Shown here: piece after piece, positions 50,415 to 58,847 of the stretch
Layout: the number at the start of each line of letters is the position of its first letter
How positions within the stretch are numbered: position 1 is the first letter of the stretch
From: JBGTSJ01 sp041940305
Lineage (GTDB): Bacteria; Planctomycetota; Planctomycetia; Planctomycetales; Planctomycetaceae
Assembly (NCBI GenBank): GCA_041940305.1
Contig: JBGTSJ010000011.1
Span: 1 to 64,000 of the forward strand
Direction: 5' to 3'
DNA: 64,000 nucleotides
Translations under genes and position numbers: made by a program
Notes under the pieces: model-generated
Seen by the model: the letters and a program-made list of their open reading frames with translations, nothing else
Databases searched by the model: none
What the model was told of the DNA's origin: nothing

Positions 50415-52531
50415 AGCATAAGAGGAATCTAGGTGAGAGACAAAAGCTGATGGATCGACTGCCGCCTGATCCATCCCTGGGGCGCCTGATTGGCATAGTG
50501 GCAACGACCTACGAGCTACAGCCGGAATTCTTTGAGACCGACTTCCTACCGACACTGCTCGGCCTGGGAGGCTGGGATGACCGGAACTGGACCAGCCGCA
50601 TTGCGCTAGAGAAACAACTGGCGGAGTTGGAAGGTGCTTCGCTACTAACGGATGCGAGGCCCTATCGCGGTAGACCGCGATCCTTGCGGGTGGAGGTCGT
50701 GCCGGTGTTCCTGCACGCGGGACGAATCCTGCATGCCAAAGTCTTAGTGAGCGTTTACGAAGACGCGGTCCGCCTGACCTTTGGCAGTGCAAATCTCACC
50801 GAACCGGGTTACCGACGGAACCATGAAGTCGCGGCTGTGCTAACAGCCTCGCTGGAGCGCCCGGCTGAAGCGCAACTGGTGCTGCACGCACTGCGCGAAA
50901 TGCGGCAGTTGCTTGGTCGCTGGATGACGCCGAGCGCACTGGGGCTCTGTGAGCTCGCCGGGAAGATGCTTCAGCAATGGGTGGGCGTGGAAAAGGAGCA
51001 GGAACAATGGTTTGTCTGGGGCGGCCATCAAGTACCGCTGTGGCAGAGGTTCGTCGAACGCTGGCCGTCCGGGGATCGAGTCGAAGGAGTCACGATTGTC
51101 TCCCCGTTCTGGTCGGATGAGGCTGAGCAGGGGCCTGTGGACAACTTGATCAGTGCGATGCGAGAGCGAGAGTGCTTGGCTCCCCAGGTGAAACTTCGAC
51201 TGCTAACGGAAGCGGCGCCGGAGAATCCAGGAACTTGGAGGCCGAAACTTCCCGCGTCTTTCGCGACTTTTAATGCCGCGTCGTGTGGAGCCTCTGCCGA
51301 AGCGCTCGCGGTGGATCCGAGAGTCGCTCCCGAGGAAGTGGGCAAGGGAGTAGAGTTTTCCGGGTTGAGAACCCTGCATGCCAAGGTCGTGCTGCTGGAA
51401 GGGTCCGAAGCGTCATTGGCGTATTTCGGCTCGGCGAACTTCACGCAGCGAGGCTGGGGTTTCTGTTCCGATCCCAACAAAGCCAACATTGAAGCAGGGC
51501 TGATCGTGCGTCGCTTCGGAAGCAGGCGAGATGCACTGCAAGTCCTGATCCCAGCGACCATCGGGGAACCGGTGGCGCTTGACGGCGCCGCTGCGAATCG
51601 GCTCGCTCCACCCGAGCCGTCGCCCGACGAACTACCTTGGCCGGGATTCCTACTGGAAATCGTGCTTGTGCCGTCGGATGAGTATCCGCATCGGCTTGAG
51701 TTGGTGGCAGTTGTCGATCCGGCCTCCATTAAGGGCACCTGGCGTATCGAGCATCTTCCGGCAGAGGATGAACCAGCGCCTTCTGCCTTGCTGGTCGATG
51801 GCGGCGATTCCCGCCGGGTGCGGTTCCGCATAGAGGTTGAGAAGCCACAACTGGATCGCCTCCTTCGAGATCAGGAGGTCCACGTGAAGTGGTGGCATTG
51901 CGATACGGGCCGAGCGTTTCCCGTGAATGTGGATGCCGCCGCGCGGACGGCCCTACCAATCGGACCCGGTTCGGGTCGGCCTGAGGAGTGCCACTTGATC
52001 GCTTATTACCAAGGTCGAATCACGTGGGAAGAGTTGTTCCCCGACCCGCTCGAGGATCAGTTGAGAATTGACGACGGTGCCGAGTTGGACCAGTCGAACG
52101 GAGTCGACACGACGCGGATTCAGTCGTACATCGTGCGGGAGTTCGTGGAGGCTCTCAAGGGGATCACCGACGACCTCAGGGCGGCGGCACAGTCGCCCAA
52201 GGCATGCATGCGGTTGGCATTGCTCGGATCAGTCAGTCCCGTGGCACTCGCACATCGAGTGCTGCAGGCCGCAGAAGCGGGACAGCGGACGGCAACCGCC
52301 ACGGGCTTTCAGCTCGTGGAAATCCTCGGATGCCTGGATGTCGCCCGAACCTTCCCGGCGTCGGACAGATTATGCAAGGAGTGGATTGAGTTGATCGACG
52401 AAGCCACCCAGCAAGTTCAGTACCTGCTGGAGAAACTGCGACAGCGGTTTCCCAACGAACTGTCCGGGAACTTTCGGCGTTATTCAACGACAGTTCGGAA
52501 GCACTACAAGAACATGGTCTCAACTCAATGA
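50411..52531 (+). CDS. phospholipase D-like (double HKD) nuclease of the same system
   Basis: 706 residues. Two HKD-type motifs are present: LHAKVLVSVYEDAVRLTFGSANLTEPGYRRNHE at about 108-139, and LHAKVVLLEGSEASLAYFGSANFTQRGW at about 321-348. A following NKANIEAGL supplies the usual trailing Glu. Together they form one PLD active site, as in nucleases and lipases of that superfamily. A C-terminal part (about 500-706) of helical and beta-sheet character has no known motif. It is coupled on both sides by four-base overlaps (ATGA) to the unknown protein and the SNF2 helicase. In this context the substrate is most likely nucleic acid. Confidence 0.88.
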   Translation: MKHKRNLGERQKLMDRLPPDPSLGRLIGIVATTYELQPEFFETDFLPTLLGLGGWDDRNWTSRIALEKQLAELEGASLLTDARPYRGRPRSLRVEVVPVFLHAGRILHAKVLVSVYEDAVRLTFGSANLTEPGYRRNHEVAAVLTASLERPAEAQLVLHALREMRQLLGRWMTPSALGLCELAGKMLQQWVGVEKEQEQWFVWGGHQVPLWQRFVERWPSGDRVEGVTIVSPFWSDEAEQGPVDNLISAMRERECLAPQVKLRLLTEAAPENPGTWRPKLPASFATFNAASCGASAEALAVDPRVAPEEVGKGVEFSGLRTLHAKVVLLEGSEASLAYFGSANFTQRGWGFCSDPNKANIEAGLIVRRFGSRRDALQVLIPATIGEPVALDGAAANRLAPPEPSPDELPWPGFLLEIVLVPSDEYPHRLELVAVVDPASIKGTWRIEHLPAEDEPAPSALLVDGGDSRRVRFRIEVEKPQLDRLLRDQEVHVKWWHCDTGRAFPVNVDAAARTALPIGPGSGRPEECHLIAYYQGRITWEELFPDPLEDQLRIDDGAELDQSNGVDTTRIQSYIVREFVEALKGITDDLRAAAQSPKACMRLALLGSVSPVALAHRVLQAAEAGQRTATATGFQLVEILGCLDVARTFPASDRLCKEWIELIDEATQQVQYLLEKLRQRFPNELSGNFRRYSTTVRKHYKNMVSTQ

Positions 52532-55500
52532 TTGTGCGGTCCGAGCAATTCGATCTTGGTTTGGATAAGACCCGAATCAAGGATCCGCGCGACGCGCTGC
52601 GTCAATCGGCGACCGTGGATGCCTTGCTCGACCGCTTCTTCGACGAGCGCCCCGATCGTCGTTGGGAGATCCAGATTCTCGCCGATGAAGTGGGGATGGG
52701 AAAGACGTTCGTCGGACTGGGGATGGCCTACTCGATCCTGGAGGCCATGAAGCAAGGAACGGCGGTCGACGATTTGCGCGGCTGCTACCAGAAAGTCCTC
52801 ATCATCACTCCCAACAACTCCGCGCTGTTTTCAAAGTGGCGCCGCGAGGTCGGAGAGTTCGTTAAGCGGTGCGTTCGGCCAGAGTACCGGGAGCATGCGG
52901 GGCGCTGGTTCGCACCGGCTGCGGTCGATCGAATTGACGAGTTGGCTTACGAACTTCGCCGACCAGGTGCTGCCCCGCGGCTGATTGTGGCCAACATGCG
53001 GATCTTCTCCGGCGGCCAGCTTCGGCACTACGACCTCAAACGGCGACACCTGCTCGGGATTCTGTTTCGGCATTGGGGCGTTCGATTCAACTATGAGCAG
53101 CGCCATCGGCTCCTGCAGGGGGCACCGCCCGAATGGGCGCCACAACCGGACCGGTTGCACGATTTCACGGCTGCGGAATGGGAGCGTTTGCATTTCACAG
53201 ACGAGGAGCTTTTAAGGGCTGTTCGGCAATTGGACACAGCGCAGGACAGCGTGGAGAAGCTGTTGGAGACCTGCAAGGAGATCGCGGCTCCCTACATGCG
53301 CAAACGAGGTGAACTGTTCGGTCGGGTGGAACGCCAGCTCGTTCAGGTTTACCGCGGGATAATGGAATACCTGATCAATAGCGACTTTCCCCTGGTCATC
53401 GTGGACGAGGCGCACCACTGGAAAAACGGCGCAAACGGATTCGCCGACTTTGCAGCGCTGATCGGTTGCCGCGCCCGTCGAGCGCTGCTGCTGACGGCCA
53501 CACCATTCCAACTGCGCCCATCGGAAATGTTGGAGATCCTCAAGGTCGGGGATTGTTTACGGACAAGTCCCTCAGAAACCGAGTCCGCGATTCGACGGGC
53601 TCGTCTGAAGACGCATCGGGAGGCGGTCATCCGCCCGATTTTGGAGGACGCTTCGGCGGCCAGTCGGCGCTTTGCGAGAGCCTGGTCAAAGCTGCCGTCC
53701 ACCGCAACGCTTCAACTAACTGCGTCGGCGTGGGAGTCGGCTCCTGTGGCTGAAGCTCGGGCGCAGCTTCGGCAGGCCACACGAGACCGCGGTGCCATGA
53801 AGGCCGATGAGATTGAGCGAATCGTTGCCTGCGGCGTGGCGGCCGTTGACCCGGACGTGCGACAGCTCGTGCGTGAGGGGTTGAGGCTGTTCGTTCACAA
53901 CACCGATCTGTCCCACGAATTGGGGGCACTGGTCATTCGACATCGACGACGAACAGAACACCGTCTGTTTCGTATCGGGACGGAGTATCACACGGAGCTC
54001 AGCCGCGTGCATGAGCGCCCGGACCGTCATGTACTGCATGCGGCTCCCGGAATGGATGTCCGCGGGGAAGGCGAACTTCCGCATTACTTGCTGATGCGCT
54101 GCGTCTCGGAGATGAAGGGGGGCAAAGGGAGGTCGTCGCTCGGCAGCGCTCTTACGGGATGCTACTCCACGTTGATTGACAGTGCGGAGGGACGGTCCGT
54201 CACTGCTCGTCTGGCAGAATCGCAGATCGGGAAGGTCTACCTCGACCTATTGATGGGCCTCGTCAACCGACGACAGGATCCGAAGCACCCCAAGGTCTGG
54301 CAAGTAGTCGAGACTGTGCTTCAAGGCTGGAAATCTGGAGAGAAGACCCTCGTATTCTGCTTCCGAACGAATACCGCCAAGCGTCTGCACGAAATTCTGG
54401 ACCAACGAATCCGCAAGGAATTGAACCGACGCCGGGATCGATGCTTGGGCGGGCCCGAGTCACTGAGAATCTTGAGGTCGCGCCTGACCGGGCGCGATCG
54501 CGATCTGGTCGTGCTGGGACTGGACCGCGTGTTGTGGTCGCTGATCTGGACAAGAGAGCTTGCGGACCAGTCCGCAAGAGGGATTGTGCCCGATGACCTG
54601 GAGATTAGGGATGACGAACTGCCAGACCTTGTAGGACTCGGCCTGCGCTTTGGAGTCGACCTTCGCGGTGAGCGGATCGATCGCGTGTTTCTGAATCGGG
54701 CCTGCGAGCACATCGTTGCTAAACGGCTGCTGCGAGACCTGCACTCCTCGGGTCTGTTGAGACGCTTGCTCACAAGTATGGCTGATGAACACTGGGTGCG
54801 TGGTCCCTATGGCCAGTTTCCCGACGTTGAGGGAGACGAGGCCGGCGCCGAAGTCGCTCATTTCGATGAACGAGGTGTTCACAGCACCTACGAGGAGGGC
54901 AGGGAACCAAGTCGCAGCGAGATTCAACAGGCCGCCGCTGAGGTTCAAGAGAGACGGCTTCGCGCCCGCAAACAAGGTCAGACAGCGGTGCTCGACGTCT
55001 ATGGACGAGGGCCGAGCCTATGGCTTGGAGCAAATCCGCGGTTGGTATGGGAGCAGTCGCGAGACGAGCCACGCGTGGGAATAGCTCGCACTCTGGTGGA
55101 GATCCACCATCATCTACTAGGTCTGATGCTCGATGACGGCGACGCCGACTGGGAGGGCCGGCGGATCGTGATGCAGGGACTTCGCCGGGCCGTGCTTCGG
55201 GAATCGGTGCTCTTGCGTTTGCTGCCCGAGAGGAAAGATCGCGAAGAAGCCGAATGGGGGGAGTTGCTGGCGCAGGCGTTTTTTGACTCACTTCCGTTAC
55301 AGCGTGAAAGCATGGCCGATCGCATCGCCGTCTTTTTGGAGGATCTGATGGCGGCGAGTGGAAGCTTTTCCGATCCGGATTCGGCGCGCTCCGCGCTACA
55401 TGCTGCGACTCGGCTGCGTGATCAGCAGTTCGTCGCCCTGGTCTCGGGGAAGTCAGATCAACAGACGCGGGAGCGAGTCTTCTCGGGCTTCAACACCCCG

Positions 55501-55956
55501 CTGCTTCCCGAGGTTCTGATCTGCACGTCTGTTGGTCAGGAAGGAATCGACCTGCACAGACACTGCCGGCACGTCGTTCATTTCGACCTGGCATGGAATC
55601 CTGCCGTTTTGGAGCAGCGAACGGGGCGAGCGGACCGAATCGGGAGTAAGACGTTTCGCGAGCGGGCCCTCTCCAATGGTTCCGATAACTCCTTCCTCGA
55701 CATCGGCGTGCCCTACCTGGCGGGGACATATGACGAACGAATGTACGAGGAATTGCGGCTTAGATCGCAGACATTCGAGGTACTGACGGGGGGCGATCTG
55801 ACGGCCGATAACGCGGACGGGATCGACGATCAGCGGAACTCCGAAGGTCAGGAGGCTGGCCTGCGGTTCGTGGCGCTACCAGACGGCATGGTCGAACAGA
55901 TGCGCGTCGGTTTGCACGTGTGGAACGATAACGTGCTGAACTCAGCAATGCCTTGA
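52528..55956 (+). CDS. SNF2-type superfamily 2 helicase/ATPase of the same system
   Basis: 1142 residues. Walker A is ILADEVGMGKTFVGLG (about 51-66, the SNF2-type DExGxGKT), Walker B is VIVDEAHHWKN near 291, and motif III is LLLTATPFQL near 319. The C-terminal RecA lobe has LVCTSVGQEGIDLHRHCRHVVHFDLAWNPAVLEQRTGRADRIGSKTFRERAL (motifs V and VI, arginine finger region near 1030). The stretch between the lobes is long (330-960) and Arg-rich, as in large helicases of defence systems. It starts within the PLD gene (overlap ATGA). Expected role is ATP-dependent translocation on DNA, with PLD cleavage in the same complex. The order unknown/PLD/SNF2 recalls Azaca-type systems, which I cannot verify here. 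Confidence 0.9.
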   Translation: MIVRSEQFDLGLDKTRIKDPRDALRQSATVDALLDRFFDERPDRRWEIQILADEVGMGKTFVGLGMAYSILEAMKQGTAVDDLRGCYQKVLIITPNNSALFSKWRREVGEFVKRCVRPEYREHAGRWFAPAAVDRIDELAYELRRPGAAPRLIVANMRIFSGGQLRHYDLKRRHLLGILFRHWGVRFNYEQRHRLLQGAPPEWAPQPDRLHDFTAAEWERLHFTDEELLRAVRQLDTAQDSVEKLLETCKEIAAPYMRKRGELFGRVERQLVQVYRGIMEYLINSDFPLVIVDEAHHWKNGANGFADFAALIGCRARRALLLTATPFQLRPSEMLEILKVGDCLRTSPSETESAIRRARLKTHREAVIRPILEDASAASRRFARAWSKLPSTATLQLTASAWESAPVAEARAQLRQATRDRGAMKADEIERIVACGVAAVDPDVRQLVREGLRLFVHNTDLSHELGALVIRHRRRTEHRLFRIGTEYHTELSRVHERPDRHVLHAAPGMDVRGEGELPHYLLMRCVSEMKGGKGRSSLGSALTGCYSTLIDSAEGRSVTARLAESQIGKVYLDLLMGLVNRRQDPKHPKVWQVVETVLQGWKSGEKTLVFCFRTNTAKRLHEILDQRIRKELNRRRDRCLGGPESLRILRSRLTGRDRDLVVLGLDRVLWSLIWTRELADQSARGIVPDDLEIRDDELPDLVGLGLRFGVDLRGERIDRVFLNRACEHIVAKRLLRDLHSSGLLRRLLTSMADEHWVRGPYGQFPDVEGDEAGAEVAHFDERGVHSTYEEGREPSRSEIQQAAAEVQERRLRARKQGQTAVLDVYGRGPSLWLGANPRLVWEQSRDEPRVGIARTLVEIHHHLLGLMLDDGDADWEGRRIVMQGLRRAVLRESVLLRLLPERKDREEAEWGELLAQAFFDSLPLQRESMADRIAVFLEDLMAASGSFSDPDSARSALHAATRLRDQQFVALVSGKSDQQTRERVFSGFNTPLLPEVLICTSVGQEGIDLHRHCRHVVHFDLAWNPAVLEQRTGRADRIGSKTFRERALSNGSDNSFLDIGVPYLAGTYDERMYEELRLRSQTFEVLTGGDLTADNADGIDDQRNSEGQEAGLRFVALPDGMVEQMRVGLHVWNDNVLNSAMP

Positions 55957-56023
55957 TCAGCCCACAGGGAAACTGGGTGAAGTCTTCAGATCCCAATCCG
56001 CTCTGGTTCAGGAACATTCGGAT

Positions 56024-56435
56024 TCAGCCAACCATTTCCAACGCTGCCGTCCAGGCCTCAGCCTTCAACCGGGCTCCACTTCCGAACCAGGCGGATTCCA
56101 AGCGGCGGCTCGCCCTTTCCCTGGCCCGTTCGGCCGCGCGTGGAGCGGTGGTGGTCAACGAATTCTGTCACTGCGTTGAACGCCGCCCAACTCGCCAGAC
56201 GTGTCTGTGGGATCTCTTGACCGCGACCGTGCTCGAACAGACGGAACAATTCGGCTCTGACGTTCTCGGCTCGTCGGTTCTTGGATTCTGGGCCGTCGGG
56301 GTACAGCTTTGAGAAGTAGGCCTGCAGCTGTTCGCTACTCGGGTAATGGCGGGCCAGTCGGTTGATCTGTACGTCCAGATCGTCGTAGAACCGCGTTGCC
56401 AGTCCCAGAATCTCCCTGCCTCGGCGACCTGATTA
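56024..56435 (-). pseudogene. relic of a DUF932 (phage/plasmid-related) gene, C-terminal part
   Basis: Read on the minus strand, about 137 codons give the C-terminal end of a DUF932 protein: YDDLDVQINRLARHYPSSEQ, QAYFSKLYPDGPE, KNRRAENVRAELFRLFEHGRG, TRLASWAAFNAVTEFVDHHR. After a frameshift near 56105 the ending RLESAWFGSGARLKAEAWTAALEMVG follows with its own stop. The first two thirds of the gene and its start are missing. The relic is wedged between two defence systems. No intact gene is present in 55957-56471. Confidence 0.72.
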
Positions 56436-56471
56436 GCGGACCTCACGGTCGTGATCGGAAGGCTATTTCCA

Positions 56472-58847
56472 TTACGTGGGAATATCGTTCAGTGTCTGAA
56501 GAACGTCGTCAATGCTGGGGCGGTCGTCGGGTTTGTGCGCCAAACACTGCTTGGCAAGCGCTCGCCATAGTGGGAACTGGACGAAGTCCACATCGGTCTG
56601 CCCTGTCAGTAGAAAGACAAAGGTCTTCCCCAGAGAATAAATGTCCGCACTGGGATGGGCTTCCACGCCCTCAATCTGCTCGGGGGCCGCGTATCCCCAT
56701 GTACCGCTTGTCTGGAAAGTCTTCTGTGTGCCAAGGCGACTGAGGTTTTTCGCGATTCCAAAGTCGGCGAGCTTCCAAGTCCCGCCAAAACTGAGGATGT
56801 TTCTGGGCTTCAGATCGCGATGCACAACGTCCGCGTCGTGAAGTTCCTTCAAGGCACTCGCCACATTGACCCCAATGAGTTTTGCCTCTTGCGGTTGAAG
56901 CCCACGGCTGTTGCCTTGAGCCGAAACGAAAGTATGAAGGTCGCCACCATCGGCATACTCGGTCACCAACGTTATGAACTCGTCGTTACGAATGTAGTCA
57001 AGGACTTGCGCGACAAAGCTCAGCGACATCCGGCTGAGCTTCTCGTAGATGCGAACCTCTCTCTGAAGAGCGGCCATGTCCTTCGAGTTGACTCGAACGC
57101 GTTTCAGAAAGACTTGCTTGGCGGCGCCATCCTGCTGGGCGATGTACGCTTCCGACATTCCGGCAGCATCGAGTACCTTCACAAGACGATATTTGCCACA
57201 TCTCTCACTCTCTTGTTCATGTGCTGCAGAACCAGTCGCCTCACTTTCTTGACTCTCGCGCGGACGTGTCTTTGCACGCTCAAGTCTATCTCTCAGTGGT
57301 CCGGCATTTCCGTGGGCGCCAGATTCGTCTGGCTCACCCTTGAATCGCGATGTCACCCACCGGAACCAATCGTCCACCTGCTCTTTATCGAAGATCTGAA
57401 TCGCAGATTCTTTGCGCTTTCTACGAGCCTTGGCGCCTGGGTAGGACAGCCAATTGAAACTGCCAACGGCCACGAAGCGATCATCACAGATCAGAATCTT
57501 CTCGTGCGTTCCACCACGTGGATCGATCAAGACCTGATCGGGGTACAGCCTGTGTAAGTCTTTGAGCGCTAGCTCAGCTTCTTTCCATTCCTTGCGATCT
57601 TCTTGCGGATCCTTTCCTCCCATTCCGTACTGAATCCATACGCGCACGCCGCGTTCCAGTGCGGCTGCAAGAGTGGCAACGAACTTGCGGTCAATGACTG
57701 CCGTACTGATGAAGGCTGAAACGATTACCAGCCGAGTCGATGCTGTCTGCAAAGCTTCGTCAAACACATCGCCAAGCGAATAGAGATGCAGACGACGAGC
57801 CCTGAGCTCTGCAATCCGCTTCTCCGCTTCTTCCCATTTTCGATTGGCTTCTTCGAGTTCTGCCCGCAAGAGTTGGCGCGTGTCTGGGCGAACCGGTTCA
57901 CTCTTAAGTGCAGCTTCGGCGACCTCGGCAGCTTGCTGCGCAGCGTCACACTCTTGACTTGCCTCGTCGATCGCAGAGGCGTTTGGCAAAGACTTAGCAA
58001 GACTCGATGGGAAATACTCAGCGACAAGCCTGTCGGTGGTGTCGTATTGTGCATCGATCAGATTCTTGAGCAGCTCCTGCCCCTTTTTCTCGGCGAACGC
58101 CCTCTCGCACTCTTCGTCAAGTACACCGTTAACTGCGAATGCCACCTGTCGCCGATGCTGACCGCCGGTTGTCTCGTACACCAGCATCACCGCCGGGATG
58201 TAGAGCGTTCTGGCCCCCTTGTCGACGCCTCGCACATTGAGCAGCGTCTCCTTGACCCCCTTGTTCTTGCGTGTGAGGTACCCCGAATAGAGGTGGCTGA
58301 GGCCTTGGACATCGACTTCCTCCGGGTGCGGCGTTCGTTGCGGAATCGGACGGACTGATTCAAGTTCCAAGTCGCGAAGTTCCCGAGGAGCCAGCAACTG
58401 CGACTCCATATCGTCTCCCAGCGCGATTGGCTTCCTCAGTAAACCATGAAAGATGACAGGACCAATCGTCTTCTCAACATGTTTGCGCTGGCTCAGTGAC
58501 TTGGCTGTCTCTGATCCCCTTTCCGTCAGGACACAGGCCACAGTTGACTCCGCTTCCTGCAATGGAAGCACATTAATTAGCTCGGATCTCTGAAGCTCAA
58601 CTAGACGGCTATGAGTGACGATCGGCTCGATGCCGAGAAACTCAGAGATCTCCTCTGGCAACTTCAAACCGGCGTGCATTGTCCGAACGATGAACTCGTC
58701 AATCGGTGGAAGCGCGCAGTCTTCGACAACGATGACTCGCAGGCTCATCGAGAAAACGGCAAGCCCAACCGGCTCATAACCAAGGAGGCGGCAACCTGGT
58801 CGATTGGCATATCTCTTTGCGACTTGCTCAGGAGTCAGCTCAATCAT
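56472..58847 (-). CDS. PLD-like nuclease fused to a Ser/Thr protein kinase (Mokosh MkoB-like)
   Basis: 791 residues. The N-terminal 110 residues look like a winged-helix (PPIDEFIVRTMHAGLKLPEEISEFLGIEPIVTHSRLVELQRSELI). A coiled region (about 290-350) follows, then one HKD motif THEKILICDDRFVAVGSFNWLSYPG near 444-468, as in single-HKD PLD nucleases that dimerise. The C-terminal 230 residues are a kinase domain: VFLKRVRV (Lys), HRDLKPRNIL (about 675), LADFGIAK, TSGTWGYAAPEQIEG; the glycine loop is weak (LDAAGMSEAYIA). The ATG overlaps the stop of the kinase-helicase gene (ATGA). Mokosh MkoB is a PLD protein, as far as I recall without this kinase. Confidence 0.85.
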   Translation of the reverse strand: MIELTPEQVAKRYANRPGCRLLGYEPVGLAVFSMSLRVIVVEDCALPPIDEFIVRTMHAGLKLPEEISEFLGIEPIVTHSRLVELQRSELINVLPLQEAESTVACVLTERGSETAKSLSQRKHVEKTIGPVIFHGLLRKPIALGDDMESQLLAPRELRDLELESVRPIPQRTPHPEEVDVQGLSHLYSGYLTRKNKGVKETLLNVRGVDKGARTLYIPAVMLVYETTGGQHRRQVAFAVNGVLDEECERAFAEKKGQELLKNLIDAQYDTTDRLVAEYFPSSLAKSLPNASAIDEASQECDAAQQAAEVAEAALKSEPVRPDTRQLLRAELEEANRKWEEAEKRIAELRARRLHLYSLGDVFDEALQTASTRLVIVSAFISTAVIDRKFVATLAAALERGVRVWIQYGMGGKDPQEDRKEWKEAELALKDLHRLYPDQVLIDPRGGTHEKILICDDRFVAVGSFNWLSYPGAKARRKRKESAIQIFDKEQVDDWFRWVTSRFKGEPDESGAHGNAGPLRDRLERAKTRPRESQESEATGSAAHEQESERCGKYRLVKVLDAAGMSEAYIAQQDGAAKQVFLKRVRVNSKDMAALQREVRIYEKLSRMSLSFVAQVLDYIRNDEFITLVTEYADGGDLHTFVSAQGNSRGLQPQEAKLIGVNVASALKELHDADVVHRDLKPRNILSFGGTWKLADFGIAKNLSRLGTQKTFQTSGTWGYAAPEQIEGVEAHPSADIYSLGKTFVFLLTGQTDVDFVQFPLWRALAKQCLAHKPDDRPSIDDVLQTLNDIPT

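Noticed and set aside
50411..55956. Calling the PLD/SNF2 genes DISARM
   Set aside because: DISARM needs a methylase, a DUF1998 protein and usually a second helicase, none of which is present. The PLD protein here is also much larger than DrmC.
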